Of a DNA stretch of 64,000 nt, positions 36,552 through 45,480 are shown in pieces (within the stretch, counting starts at the first letter, position 1; each line of letters opens with the position of its first letter). Position numbers and translations under genes: made by a program. Under the pieces are notes generated by a model that saw only the letters and a list, made by a program, of their open reading frames with translations, did no database searches and was not told where the DNA came from. Source of the stretch: Christensenella sp964438705. Lineage in GTDB: Bacteria; Bacillota; Clostridia; Christensenellales; Christensenellaceae. The DNA lies in assembly GCA_964438705.1 (NCBI GenBank), contig CAYTKQ010000004.1, positions 1-64,000 of the forward strand, written 5' to 3'.

Positions 36552-37670
36552 ATGGCAGAGGTATCGCTTAAAAACGTAAAAAAGATATACGATAAAAACG
36601 TAGTGGCAGTGCAGGAATTCAACTTGGAGATCGCGGACAAGGAGTTCGTGGTGTTCGTGGGACCGTCCGGCTGCGGGAAATCTACCACGCTGCGCATGAT
36701 TGCCGGGCTGGAGGAGATTTCCGAGGGGCAGGTGTCCATTGGGGAGACGGTGGTGAACGACCTTCCCCCAAAGGACAGGGATATTGCGATGGTGTTTCAG
36801 AACTACGCGCTGTATCCGCATATGAGCGTTTATGAAAACATGGCGTTTGCCCTGAAAATGAAAAAGGTACCCAAGGACGTGATCAAAGAAAAGGTGGAGG
36901 AGGCAGCGAAGATACTGGATATCACGCAGTACCTCGAGCGCAAGCCAAAGGCGCTTTCGGGCGGGCAGCGCCAGCGCGTGGCGATCGGCCGCGCCATTGT
37001 ACGCGACCCGCAGGTGTTTTTGATGGACGAGCCGCTGTCCAATCTGGACGCGAAATTGAGAAACCAGATGCGCGCGGAGCTCATCAAGCTGCGCAAGAAA
37101 ATCAACACCACTTTCATCTACGTGACGCACGACCAGACGGAGGCCATGACGCTTGGAGACCGGATCGTCATCATGAAGGACGGCTTTATCCAGCAGATCG
37201 GCACGCCGCAGGAGGTATACAGTCATCCGGCAAACCTGTTTGTGGCAGGCTTCATCGGCTCGCCGCAGATGAACGTGATGAACGCGTCGCTCAAGACGGA
37301 CAAAAAAACCTATTTTGTGGAGTTTGACAGGCTTGAGCTTGCGCTGCCCGAAGAGGTTTCGCGCAGGCTGGCGGAAAAAAATATGGGCGAACGGGAAATC
37401 AAGCTGGGCATCCGGCCCGAGCACATCAGCCTCGTGGTACCGGGAACGCCGGGCAGCCTGAAGGCGAAGGTGGTCGTTTCCGAGCTGATGGGCAGTGAGG
37501 TGTTTTTACACATTTCTACGTGCTGCGAAACCTGCGAGGCAATCGTGAAGGTGAGCACCGTACACAACAGCGCGGTCGTCGAGGGCTGCGAAACGGTGGA
37601 TTACTGCATGCCCGCGGAGTTTTTGCACTTGTTTGACCCGGAGAGCGGGAAGAATCTGCTTGCGGACTGA
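36552..37670 (+). CDS. ABC importer ATPase (UgpC/MsmK/MalK type)
   Basis: Nucleotide-binding subunit of 372 residues: Walker A GPSGCGKST, Q loop FQNYALYPHM, signature LSGGQRQRVAIGRA, Walker B VFLMDEPLSNLDA and H-loop YVTHDQTEA. The C-terminal part (from about residue 240) is the TOBE/regulatory domain typical of CUT1 ATPases. It also carries an odd HISTCCETCEA stretch with three cysteines. It should energise the permeases encoded just upstream, but MsmK-type ATPases may serve several importers. Confidence 0.94.
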   Translation: MAEVSLKNVKKIYDKNVVAVQEFNLEIADKEFVVFVGPSGCGKSTTLRMIAGLEEISEGQVSIGETVVNDLPPKDRDIAMVFQNYALYPHMSVYENMAFALKMKKVPKDVIKEKVEEAAKILDITQYLERKPKALSGGQRQRVAIGRAIVRDPQVFLMDEPLSNLDAKLRNQMRAELIKLRKKINTTFIYVTHDQTEAMTLGDRIVIMKDGFIQQIGTPQEVYSHPANLFVAGFIGSPQMNVMNASLKTDKKTYFVEFDRLELALPEEVSRRLAEKNMGEREIKLGIRPEHISLVVPGTPGSLKAKVVVSELMGSEVFLHISTCCETCEAIVKVSTVHNSAVVEGCETVDYCMPAEFLHLFDPESGKNLLAD

Positions 37671-37689
37671 AAAGACGAAAGGGACGAAT

Positions 37690-38274
37690 ATGGAAACACA
37701 GGAAAAAATGCTGGAGATCCGCTGGCACGGGCGGGGCGGACAGGGCGCGAAAACAGCAGCCCTGCTGCTCGCCGACGTGGCCTTTGCAACGGGCATGTAT
37801 GTACAGGGATTTCCGGAATATGGACCGGAGCGCATGGGCGCGCCCATCACGGCCTACAACAGGATTTCACAGGAACCCATCCGCATCCATTCCAATATTT
37901 ACGAGCCGGACATTGTGGTGGTGGTGGACGACGGGCTGTTTGAAGCGGCCGACCTGATGGCGGGGCTGAAGCAGGGCGGCAGCGTGATCATCAACACGTC
38001 GCGGCCGGACGTGATCGCAAAGCGTATCGACGATCAGGACAAGAAGGTGTTTATGGTGGACGCGCGGGAGATTTCCGTGCGCCACCTGGGCAGGAATTTC
38101 CCCAATATGGCGCTGCTTTCGGCAGTGGTGAAGGTGTCCGGTATCATGGAGGAGCAGGCGTTTTTTGACAGCATGGTGGAATCGTTCGGACACAAGTTCG
38201 CATCCAAGCCGGATGTGATCGCCGGAAACACGAATGTGATCAAAGACGCGTGGAAGGAGGTCGTGGCCTTATGA
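37690..38274 (+). CDS. 2-oxoacid:ferredoxin oxidoreductase, gamma subunit
   Basis: Gamma subunit (194 residues) of a four-subunit POR/VOR-type oxidoreductase that converts a 2-oxoacid and CoA to acyl-CoA and CO2 with reduction of ferredoxin. ATG 37690 follows AAAGGGA. Motifs: IRWHGRGGQGAKTAA and GFPEYGPERMGAPI, both typical of PorC/VorC. It is the first of four tightly packed genes (gamma, delta, alpha, beta) with 4-bp overlaps between the first three. Confidence 0.93.
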   Translation: METQEKMLEIRWHGRGGQGAKTAALLLADVAFATGMYVQGFPEYGPERMGAPITAYNRISQEPIRIHSNIYEPDIVVVVDDGLFEAADLMAGLKQGGSVIINTSRPDVIAKRIDDQDKKVFMVDAREISVRHLGRNFPNMALLSAVVKVSGIMEEQAFFDSMVESFGHKFASKPDVIAGNTNVIKDAWKEVVAL

Positions 38275-38588
38275 ACGACAAAAAAGCGATGCCCGGCATC
38301 GATGTGAAAAGTACGGTGGGGGAAATGACCCCGGGCGGCATGATCTATGGCGCGGGCAACAGCGTGGAGTTTGAAACCGGAGCGTGGAGCTCCGTGATAC
38401 CCATATGGGAGGCCGGGGCGTGCAAACAGTGCATGCTGTGTTACCCGGTGTGCCCGGATTCCTCCATTCCCGCCAGCGGGGGGCAGAGGCAGGCGTTTGA
38501 CCTTGCATATTGCAAGGGCTGCGGAATCTGCGCGGCCGTCTGCCCCTTTGGCGCGATCACGATGCGGGAGAAAGGAGCGAAGGAATGA
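38271..38588 (+). CDS. 2-oxoacid:ferredoxin oxidoreductase, delta subunit
   Basis: Ferredoxin-like subunit of 105 residues carrying two [4Fe-4S] clusters: CKQCMLCYPVCP and CKGCGICAAVCP. It relays electrons from the catalytic subunits to external ferredoxin. The ATG at 38271 overlaps the gamma stop (ATGA) and has AAGGAGG upstream. Confidence 0.95.
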   Translation: MNDKKAMPGIDVKSTVGEMTPGGMIYGAGNSVEFETGAWSSVIPIWEAGACKQCMLCYPVCPDSSIPASGGQRQAFDLAYCKGCGICAAVCPFGAITMREKGAKE

Positions 38589-39763
38589 GCAGAAAAGACC
38601 GTTTATCAGGAAATGAAGCGGCGGCGGTGGCGATCAGGCAGATCGATCCGGATGTGATCGCCGCGTTTCCCATCACGCCGTCCACTGAAATTCCGCAGTA
38701 TGTTTCCTCGATGCTTGCGAACGGGGAGCTAACGAGCGAATTTGTGGCGGTGGAGAGTGAGCACAGCGCGATCACCGCGTGTATGGGCGCTTCGGCCGCC
38801 GGAGTGCGCACCATGACGGCGACGAGCGCGTGCGGGCTTGCGCTGATGCACGAGATTTTATACGTTGCGTCATCCTGCCGTTTGCCCATCGTGATGGTGT
38901 GCGTGAACCGGGCCTTAAGCGGACCGATCAACATCAACAACGACCACAGCGATTCCATGGGATCGCGGGACAGCGGGTGGATACAGCTTTATTCGGAAAA
39001 CGCGCAGGAGGCATATGACAACCTTCTGATGGCAAACCGCATCGCGGAGCACGCGGATGTGCGTCTGCCCGTGATGGTGTGCATGGACGGCTTCATCACG
39101 AGCCACGCGGTGGAAAACATCGTGCTTGAGGACGACGCTGCCGTCAAACAGTTTGCGGGGGAATATCATCCGGAAAAATATTTGCTGAATCCTGCGGAGC
39201 CGCTTTCGCTTGGCGCGTACGACATCGCTTCCTATTATATGGAGCACAAGCTCCAGCAGACGGAAGGTATGAAGAACGCGCTGTGCGTGATCGACGAGGT
39301 GTCGGCGGAGTTTGCGGCGCTTACGGGGCGCGAATACGGCCTTGCGGAAAGCTATCGTTTGGAGGACGCGTCGTATGCGGTGGTGGTGATGAGCTCATCC
39401 GCCGGTACGGCAAAGGCGGCGGTGGACGCGCTGCGCGAACGCGGCGTAAAAGCGGGTGTGCTGAAGCTGCGCTCGTTCCGGCCCTTCCCGGCAGAGACGG
39501 TCAGTCAGGCGCTTCAAAACGTGGAGGCGGTGGGCATCATGGACAAGGCCGACAGCTTCTCCGCGTGCGGCGGACCGCTTGGAAGCGAGGTGCGCGCGGC
39601 GCTTTACTGCGGGCAGAACCGCGGGATCAAGACCATGGATTATGTGTATGGCCTGGGCGGACGGGACGTGCAGGTGAAGGATTTCTTCGAGGTGTTCGAC
39701 GAGCTTGAAACGCTGCCGGACAGATTAGAGCAGACGTGGCGCTACCTCGGCGCGCGCGTGTGA
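38585..39763 (+). CDS. 2-oxoacid:ferredoxin oxidoreductase, alpha subunit
   Basis: Alpha subunit of 392 residues with the PorA signature AAFPITPSTEIPQYV, a SEHSAI segment and an N-terminal GNEAAAVA. The ATG at 38585 overlaps the delta stop; a longer reading frame from 38510 is not used. Together with beta it forms the thiamine diphosphate active site. Sequence reading cannot distinguish pyruvate, 2-oxobutyrate and branched-chain 2-oxoacid preference. The gamma-delta-alpha-beta order is that of the ancestral four-subunit enzymes, not the fused clostridial pyruvate enzyme. Confidence 0.93.
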   Translation: MSRKDRLSGNEAAAVAIRQIDPDVIAAFPITPSTEIPQYVSSMLANGELTSEFVAVESEHSAITACMGASAAGVRTMTATSACGLALMHEILYVASSCRLPIVMVCVNRALSGPININNDHSDSMGSRDSGWIQLYSENAQEAYDNLLMANRIAEHADVRLPVMVCMDGFITSHAVENIVLEDDAAVKQFAGEYHPEKYLLNPAEPLSLGAYDIASYYMEHKLQQTEGMKNALCVIDEVSAEFAALTGREYGLAESYRLEDASYAVVVMSSSAGTAKAAVDALRERGVKAGVLKLRSFRPFPAETVSQALQNVEAVGIMDKADSFSACGGPLGSEVRAALYCGQNRGIKTMDYVYGLGGRDVQVKDFFEVFDELETLPDRLEQTWRYLGARV

Positions 39764-39776
39764 GGAGGGAAGCAGA

Positions 39777-40712
39777 ATGGCGTATCATTTAAAGGAACTG
39801 ACAAACAGGCCGGAACGCTTTGCCCCCGGTCACAGGATGTGCGCGGGCTGCGGCGCGGCGATTGCCGTGCGCGCGGTGATGCGTGCGGTGGACCCGGCGC
39901 ACAAGGCGGTGGTGGCGTGCGCGACGGGCTGTCTCGAGGTGAGCACGTGCATGTATCCGTACACCTCGTGGAACGATTCGTTCATCCACAGCGCGTTTGA
40001 AAACACGGGCGCGAGCATGAGCGGCGTGGTGGCGGCCTACGACGCGCTGAAAAAGAAAAACAAACTCGGCGAGGAATACCGGTTCATTGCGTTTGGCGGG
40101 GACGGAAGCTCGTACGACATCGGCTTTCAGTCGCTTTCCGGCGCGATGGAGCGCGGAACAAACATGACGTATGTGTGCTACGACAACGAGGCATACATGA
40201 ACACGGGCATACAGCGCTCGTCTTCCACGCCGAAATACGCGGATACGACGACGAGCGCCATCGGCAAGGACAGCGAGGGCAAAGGGCAGATGAAAAAGGA
40301 CCTCACAAAGATCATCTGTGACCACCGCGTTGCGTATGCGGCGCAGACGACCTTCATCGGGAATTTTAAGGATATTCACGAGAAGGCGCAAAAGGCGGTC
40401 GATAAAAAAGGCGCTTCCTTTTTGAACATACTTGCGCCCTGCCCGAGAGGGTGGCGGTATGATTCGGCGAAGATCATGGATATTTGCAAGGCGGCGGTGG
40501 AGACGTGCATATGGCCGCTGTATGAATATGAGGACGGAAGGTGGACGCTTTCCTACAGACCGAAGGACAAGCGCCCCGTGGAAGAATACCTGCGGTTGCA
40601 AGGTCGTTTTAAGCACCTGTTCAAGAGCGGAAACGAAGGGCTGATCGACGAGGTTCAGCGCGAGGTGGACGCACGGTGGGAAGAATTGCTGAACTTGTGT
40701 GAAAACGGCTGA
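39777..40712 (+). CDS. 2-oxoacid:ferredoxin oxidoreductase, beta subunit (ThDP-binding)
   Basis: Beta subunit of 311 residues. Cluster-ligand cysteines CAGCGA lie near the N-terminus. The thiamine diphosphate motif starts at GDGSSYDIGFQSLSGA and ends at DNEAYMNTGIQRS. GAGGAGGG precedes ATG 39777. This gene ends the oxidoreductase set; a separate promoter follows at 40728. Confidence 0.94.
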   Translation: MAYHLKELTNRPERFAPGHRMCAGCGAAIAVRAVMRAVDPAHKAVVACATGCLEVSTCMYPYTSWNDSFIHSAFENTGASMSGVVAAYDALKKKNKLGEEYRFIAFGGDGSSYDIGFQSLSGAMERGTNMTYVCYDNEAYMNTGIQRSSSTPKYADTTTSAIGKDSEGKGQMKKDLTKIICDHRVAYAAQTTFIGNFKDIHEKAQKAVDKKGASFLNILAPCPRGWRYDSAKIMDICKAAVETCIWPLYEYEDGRWTLSYRPKDKRPVEEYLRLQGRFKHLFKSGNEGLIDEVQREVDARWEELLNLCENG

Positions 40713-40727
40713 GAGAGCGGGGAATCA

Positions 40728-40774
40728 TTGACAGCGCTCCCAGAAGCGGATACAATAAAAATAACTTTTATTGT
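40728..40774 (+). promoter_or_regulatory. Sigma-A promoter with overlapping inverted repeat
   Basis: TTGACA (40728-40733), 17-nt spacer and TACAAT (40751-40756). The -10 is part of the inverted repeat ACAATAAAA/TTTTATTGT (40752-40760 with 40766-40774), a likely operator, perhaps for the XRE-cupin protein encoded next. Confidence 0.72.
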
Positions 40775-40779
40775 AACGC

Positions 40780-40828
40780 ATCCGGTCGCCTGCATGGTGC
40801 AAGACGCGGGCGACCGGATATTTTTATT
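40780..40828 (+). terminator. Terminator/attenuator between promoter and XRE-cupin gene
   Basis: An 11-bp perfect GC-rich stem (40780-40790 with 40809-40819), with an inner TGCA/TGCA hairpin, is followed by ATTTTTATT. It lies downstream of a promoter and upstream of the gene, so it can stop both read-through from the oxidoreductase genes and the short leader from 40728. Confidence 0.78.
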
Positions 40829-40867
40829 GTCTCGCACGGGCCGTGCGGTTTGGGAAAGAGGGATAGT

Positions 40868-41413
40868 ATGAATCAACAGGTGGTACAGATTGCGGCGAGG
40901 ATACGGGAGCTCCGGGAGATTTTGGAGATTCCGCAGGAGGAGGTCGCGAACAAGGTGGGCGTAAGCCTCGAGGACTATCAAAGGTATGAAGCGGCGCGCG
41001 ACGATATTCCGATCGGCGTGCTTTACGGTGTGGCGGCGGAGCTCAATGTCGATCCGACGGAGCTTTTGACGGGCGAAGCGCCGCGCATGGACGATTATAC
41101 CATCGTGCGCGGGGGGCACGGCGTAAGCGTGGAGCGGTATCCCGGATACGCGTTCACTTCGCTTGCCTACAACTACAAGCACCGCGATATGGAGCCGATG
41201 ATCGTCACCATATCGCCGAACGACGAGGCAGAGCTTGTGACCCACGAGGGGCAGGAGTTCAACTATGTGCTGGAGGGAACGATCAAGATCGTGATCCGCG
41301 AGAGGGAGTTCGTGCTGAACGCGGGCGACAGCATTTATTTCAACCCGGAGCTTCCGCACGGACAGCGCGCGGTTTCGCAGGTTGCTAAATTTTTGACGAT
41401 CATCAATGAGTGA
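40868..41413 (+). CDS. XRE-family regulator with C-terminal cupin domain
   Basis: Regulator of 181 residues. Residues about 8-65 are a helix-turn-helix of Cro/CI type (IRELREILEIPQEEVANKVGVSLEDYQRYE). Residues about 105-178 are a cupin barrel (HEGQEFNYVLEGTIKIVI, LNAGDSIYFNPELPHGQRA) that usually senses a small ligand. ATG 40868 follows AGAGGGA. The stop lies 11 bp before the acyl-CoA synthetase start, so it probably controls that gene. Members of this type often accompany acyl-CoA synthetase and 2-oxoacid oxidoreductase genes. Confidence 0.9.
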   Translation: MNQQVVQIAARIRELREILEIPQEEVANKVGVSLEDYQRYEAARDDIPIGVLYGVAAELNVDPTELLTGEAPRMDDYTIVRGGHGVSVERYPGYAFTSLAYNYKHRDMEPMIVTISPNDEAELVTHEGQEFNYVLEGTIKIVIREREFVLNAGDSIYFNPELPHGQRAVSQVAKFLTIINE

Positions 41414-41424
41414 GGGCGGAACGC

Positions 41425-43080
41425 ATGTTAGAAAAGTTTTTGGACAGGATCGAATTTTCGGATTATGAGGATTTCAAGCAAAATTACGCGCTGAACATTC
41501 CGGCGCATTTCAATTTTGGTTATGACATCGTGGACGAGTGGGCGAAGCAGGACGCAGAAAAACCTGCGCTCGTGTGGTGCGACGACGACGGCAACGAAGA
41601 GCGTTTTTCGTTTGGGGACGTGAAGCGCATGAGCGACAAGGCCGCGAACATGCTTAAGGGCATGGGAATTGAAAAGGGTGATACGGTGATGCTGATGCTC
41701 AAGCAGCGGCCGGAGGTGTGGTTTATGATGGTGGGCTTGCACAAGCTGGGCGCGATCGTGATCCCCGCGACATTTCAGCTGACCCCCAAGGACATCATTT
41801 ACCGCTGCAACGCTGCGGACGTGCGGATGATCTGCGCGGTGGACGATGAGGAGATGCTCACGCACATCGGCGATTCGCTTGCGGAGTGCCCCACGCTAAA
41901 GCATGTGGGCGTAGTGGGAGCGCACATTCCCGAATGGGCGTTTGACCTGCGCGCAAAGCTTGCCGAGACGCACGCAGACTGGACGCGCGAATATCTGAAC
42001 GAGAACGAAGAGCCGATGCTCATTTATTTTTCGTCGGGCACGACGGGCATGCCCAAAATGATTTTACACGATTTTACTTATCCGCTGGGGCATATTGTGA
42101 CGGCGAAATATTGGCAGAAGGTGGAGGACGGCGGGCTGCACCTGACGGTTTCGGATTCCGGCTGGGCAAAATTCGGCTGGGGGAAGATTTACGGGCAGTG
42201 GATTTGCGGGGCGGTCATCGTGGCATATGACACGGAGAAATTTACGCCGGCAAAGATGCTCGAAACCATCGACCGGCTGAAGCTGACGACCTTTTGCGCG
42301 CCGCCGACGATCTACCGTTTCCTCATTAAGGAGGACATGAGCGGCTGCGATTTTTCGACGATCCGGCATGCGGGCATCGCGGGTGAGCCGCTGAACCCGG
42401 AGGTTTACAACCGTTTTCTGGAAATGACGGGGCTTGCGGTCACCGAGGGCTTTGGGCAATCGGAAACGAGTGTGCTCATTGCGAATTTCGGCTGGGACCC
42501 CATCAAGCCCGGCTCTACGGGCAAGCCTTCGCCGCTTTACGATGTGGATATCGTGGACGAGGATGGAAATTCGTGCGAGGACGGCGTGGTGGGTTCTATC
42601 GTCGTGAAAAGCACCGACAAGAAGCATCCGACGGGGCTGTTTAAAGAATATTACAGGGACAAGGAAGCGACGGACCGCTGCTGGCAGAACGGGATATACA
42701 ACACGGGCGACACGGCATGGCGTGACGCGGAGGGCTATTTTTGGTTTGTGGGGCGCAACGACGACGTGATCAAGTGCTCGGGCTACCGCATCGGGCCGTT
42801 TGAGGTGGAGAGCGCGCTGCTCACGCATCCGTCCGTTTTGGAATGCGCGGTGACGGCGGTGCCCGACCCGGTGCGCGGGCAGGTGGTGAAGGCGACGGTG
42901 GTACTGACGCGCGGCTATGAAGCGAGCGACGCGCTGAAAAAAGAATTGCAGACGCACGTTAAAAATGTGACCGCACCGTATAAATACCCACGCGTGGTGG
43001 AATTTGTGGACGAGCTCCCCAAGACGGTGAGCGGAAAGATTCGCCGCGTGCAAATACGTGACGAGGACGCGGGAAAATAA
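41425..43080 (+). CDS. AMP-forming acyl-CoA synthetase (MACS-like)
   Basis: ANL-superfamily ligase of 551 residues, closest in pattern to acetyl/medium-chain acyl-CoA synthetases. ATP-binding motif IYFSSGTTGMPKM, later GFGQSE, NTGDTAWRD, GRNDDVIKCSGYRI and the C-terminal catalytic Lys in KTVSGKIRR. It joins a short or branched carboxylic acid to CoA. ATG 41425 is preferred to GTG 41410. Next to a 2-oxoacid oxidoreductase it could salvage branched or short acids for reductive carboxylation, or handle the acyl-CoA product. The AMP-forming reaction normally consumes ATP. Confidence 0.92.
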   Translation: MLEKFLDRIEFSDYEDFKQNYALNIPAHFNFGYDIVDEWAKQDAEKPALVWCDDDGNEERFSFGDVKRMSDKAANMLKGMGIEKGDTVMLMLKQRPEVWFMMVGLHKLGAIVIPATFQLTPKDIIYRCNAADVRMICAVDDEEMLTHIGDSLAECPTLKHVGVVGAHIPEWAFDLRAKLAETHADWTREYLNENEEPMLIYFSSGTTGMPKMILHDFTYPLGHIVTAKYWQKVEDGGLHLTVSDSGWAKFGWGKIYGQWICGAVIVAYDTEKFTPAKMLETIDRLKLTTFCAPPTIYRFLIKEDMSGCDFSTIRHAGIAGEPLNPEVYNRFLEMTGLAVTEGFGQSETSVLIANFGWDPIKPGSTGKPSPLYDVDIVDEDGNSCEDGVVGSIVVKSTDKKHPTGLFKEYYRDKEATDRCWQNGIYNTGDTAWRDAEGYFWFVGRNDDVIKCSGYRIGPFEVESALLTHPSVLECAVTAVPDPVRGQVVKATVVLTRGYEASDALKKELQTHVKNVTAPYKYPRVVEFVDELPKTVSGKIRRVQIRDEDAGK

Positions 43081-43093
43081 CAACGCACAACGT

Positions 43094-43132
43094 AAAAAGG
43101 CGTTTCCCTGTGCGAAGGGGAAGCGCCTTTTT
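43094..43132 (+). terminator. Intrinsic terminator after the acyl-CoA synthetase gene
   Basis: AAAAGGCGTTTCCC pairs with GGGAAGCGCCTTTT across an 8-nt loop, ending in TTTTT. Confidence 0.88.
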
Positions 43133-43304
43133 AAGAAGAGGAGAGAAAATCAATCCGGGACCTGCAGCGTCCCATTTGCGGGTAGGTTTCGTATTGTGCC
43201 TTGCCGCTCAACCATTGTATAAACGGGCGCGGCAAAGCATAAACAGGATATTTGGGATTGTGCGGAAGTTTGCCGGAAAGCGCAAAAAAGGAGCCATCAT
43301 CGAT

Positions 43305-43333
43305 TTGCGGTATTGGGGGCAGGAGAGTATAAT
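43305..43333 (+). promoter_or_regulatory. Putative sigma-A promoter of the ABC exporter cluster
   Basis: TTGCGG (43305-43310), 17-nt spacer, TATAAT (43328-43333), 22 bp before the likely start codon. Confidence 0.6.
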
Positions 43334-43354
43334 ATTTGTTTGAGGTGAATGAAA

Positions 43355-45094
43355 TTGTCAGTGATGAAAAGCTTTATTAAATATTACAAACCGTATCGCG
43401 GTCTTTTTTATTTCGATATGTTTTGTGCGCTTGTCGTTTCCGTGGTGGACCTTGCGTTCCCGCAGATTCTGAATTTTTTGACGGACGGACTGTATACGCA
43501 GGATGCGGACATCATTTTGCGCGCGCTGTGGATCGTGGCGCTGTCTCTTGTATTGATGTACTTGGTGCGCTATGGATGCCAGTATTTTATCACCACATGG
43601 GGGCATGTGATGGGCGCGCGCATGGAAAGCGATATGCGGCAGGACCTTTTTGACCAGATGCAGCGGCTATCCTTTTCCTATTATGACAAAAACAACACGG
43701 GCGACATGATGTCGCGTATCGTCTCGGATTTATTCGACATTTCCGAGCTTGCGCACCACGGCCCGGAAAACATCTTTATTTCCGCGCTGAAAATTATTGG
43801 TTCGTTTGTTCTGCTGATGCTTTTGAACGTGCCGATGACGCTCATTCTTTTGGCGGTCACGGTGGCGATGATTTTGTTCAGCGTGAGCAAAAACCGCAAG
43901 ATGCGCGCGGTGTTTATGGATAACCGCAAGAAGATCGCGGGGGTCAACAAGCAGGTGCAGGACAGCCTTGCGGGCATCCGCGTGGTGAAGTCTTTTGCCA
44001 ATGAGGATGTGGAACGTGAAAAATTTGAACGAAGCAATTTACAGTTTCTGGATTCCAAACAGTCGAGCTATAAGATCATGGGAACGTTTCATGCCGGCAA
44101 CAACTTCTTTACCGGGTTACTGTATACGGCGGTGCTGGTTTCGGGCGGCTTTTTCATCGCAAACGGCACGCTGCGCATTGCGGACCTTGCGATCTATGCC
44201 CTTTACATCGGTATATTCGTTGCGCCCATCGATGTGCTCGTGAACTTCACAGAGCAATTTCAGAAGGGGTTTGCGGGTTTTAAGCGCTTTTTGGAGATCA
44301 TGCACTTAAAGCCGGAGATCAAGGACAAAAAAGGCGCGAAGCCGCTGCGGGATGTACGGGGGAGCATCCGTTATGAGAATGTATCCTTTGCCTATGGCGA
44401 AGGGGAGCATGTGTTTTCCAACATCGACGTGGAGATTGAGGCGGGAAAAACGGTGGCGCTGGTGGGACCGTCGGGCGGCGGGAAGACGACGTTTTGTTCG
44501 CTGCTGCCCCGCTTTTATGATGTGAGCGAGGGGTCGGTTTGTATCGACGGACAGGATGTGCGGGACGTGACGCTGAAATCCCTCAGAAGCGCCATCGGCA
44601 TCGTGCAGCAGGACGTTTATATGTTCGGGGGAACGATCCGTGATAATATTGCCTATGGCAAGCCGGGCGCAACCGATGAGGAGGTGGTGTGCGCGGCGCG
44701 TGACGCGGGCATCCATGATTTTATTTCCGCGCTTGAAAACGGCTATGAAACCAATGTGGGAGAACGCGGCGTGCGGTTGTCAGGCGGACAGAAGCAGCGT
44801 ATCGCCATTGCGCGTGTGTTCCTAAAAAATCCGCAGATACTGATCCTCGACGAGGCGACCTCCGCATTGGACAACGAAAGCGAACGGCATGTGCAAAGCT
44901 CGCTGGAGACGCTTTCAAAGGACCGCACGACCATTGTGATCGCGCACCGGCTGTCCACCATCCGCAACGCGGACGAGATCATTGTGATGGGCACGGACGG
45001 CATTGCGGAGCGGGGCACGCACGCCGCGCTTCTGGCGGCGGACGGTTTGTACGCCCGGTATTACAACATGCAGTTTGAGGGGCTGAACGACTGA
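43355..45094 (+). CDS. ABC exporter with fused membrane and ATPase domains
   Basis: MsbA/LmrA/BmrA-like half-transporter of 579 residues that probably works as a homodimer or with a partner. The membrane domain spans residues 1-320 with about six helices. The ATPase has Walker A GPSGGGKTT, signature LSGGQKQRIAIARVF, Walker B ILILDEATSALD and IAHRLSTI. The TTG at 43355 is preferred over ATG 43349, since GAGGTG at 43342-43347 is almost adjacent to that ATG. The stop overlaps the nudix gene start. Confidence 0.93.
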   Translation: MSVMKSFIKYYKPYRGLFYFDMFCALVVSVVDLAFPQILNFLTDGLYTQDADIILRALWIVALSLVLMYLVRYGCQYFITTWGHVMGARMESDMRQDLFDQMQRLSFSYYDKNNTGDMMSRIVSDLFDISELAHHGPENIFISALKIIGSFVLLMLLNVPMTLILLAVTVAMILFSVSKNRKMRAVFMDNRKKIAGVNKQVQDSLAGIRVVKSFANEDVEREKFERSNLQFLDSKQSSYKIMGTFHAGNNFFTGLLYTAVLVSGGFFIANGTLRIADLAIYALYIGIFVAPIDVLVNFTEQFQKGFAGFKRFLEIMHLKPEIKDKKGAKPLRDVRGSIRYENVSFAYGEGEHVFSNIDVEIEAGKTVALVGPSGGGKTTFCSLLPRFYDVSEGSVCIDGQDVRDVTLKSLRSAIGIVQQDVYMFGGTIRDNIAYGKPGATDEEVVCAARDAGIHDFISALENGYETNVGERGVRLSGGQKQRIAIARVFLKNPQILILDEATSALDNESERHVQSSLETLSKDRTTIVIAHRLSTIRNADEIIVMGTDGIAERGTHAALLAADGLYARYYNMQFEGLND

Positions 45095-45480
45095 TGGTAA
45101 GGGTGATTGCGGCGGTGATCGAGCGGGACGGAAAAATCCTCATTTGCCGTCGGAAAAATAAGGACGGCAGCCCGGGCCAATGGGAATTTCCGGGCGGGAA
45201 GATCGAGCGCGGCGAGACGGACGGGCAATGCCTCGCACGGGAGCTGCGGGAGGAATTGAACCTTCATGTATGCGCGGGCGCACGGATGGGCGCGGCAAAG
45301 CACGATTATGGGACGTTTGCGGTAGAGGTCGTTTTTTACCGCGCAAAAATCATCGGCGGAGAAATGACATGCAACGTGCACGCGGACGCGGTATGGGCGA
45401 AGCGGGAAACGCTCGATGCATATGATTTTCTTGCGGCGGATGTGGAATTCGTAAAACAATTAAGGGGGAATGACATATGA
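45094..45480 (+). CDS. Nudix hydrolase, MutT-like
   Basis: Protein of 128 residues, likely an (8-oxo)dGTP diphosphatase that cleans the nucleotide pool. The Nudix box is complete: GGKIERGETDGQCLARELRE then EL. N-terminal VIERDGKILICRRKNKDGSPGQWEFPGG and the downstream HDYG are typical of MutT. The start ATG overlaps the ABC exporter stop (TGATG) and its end overlaps the next start, indicating an operon. Confidence 0.92.
   Translation: MVRVIAAVIERDGKILICRRKNKDGSPGQWEFPGGKIERGETDGQCLARELREELNLHVCAGARMGAAKHDYGTFAVEVVFYRAKIIGGEMTCNVHADAVWAKRETLDAYDFLAADVEFVKQLRGNDI

Noticed and set aside
35967..37424. 485-codon minus-strand frame spanning the lyase and ATPase genes
   Set aside because: Shadow frame crossing two recognised genes and their spacer.
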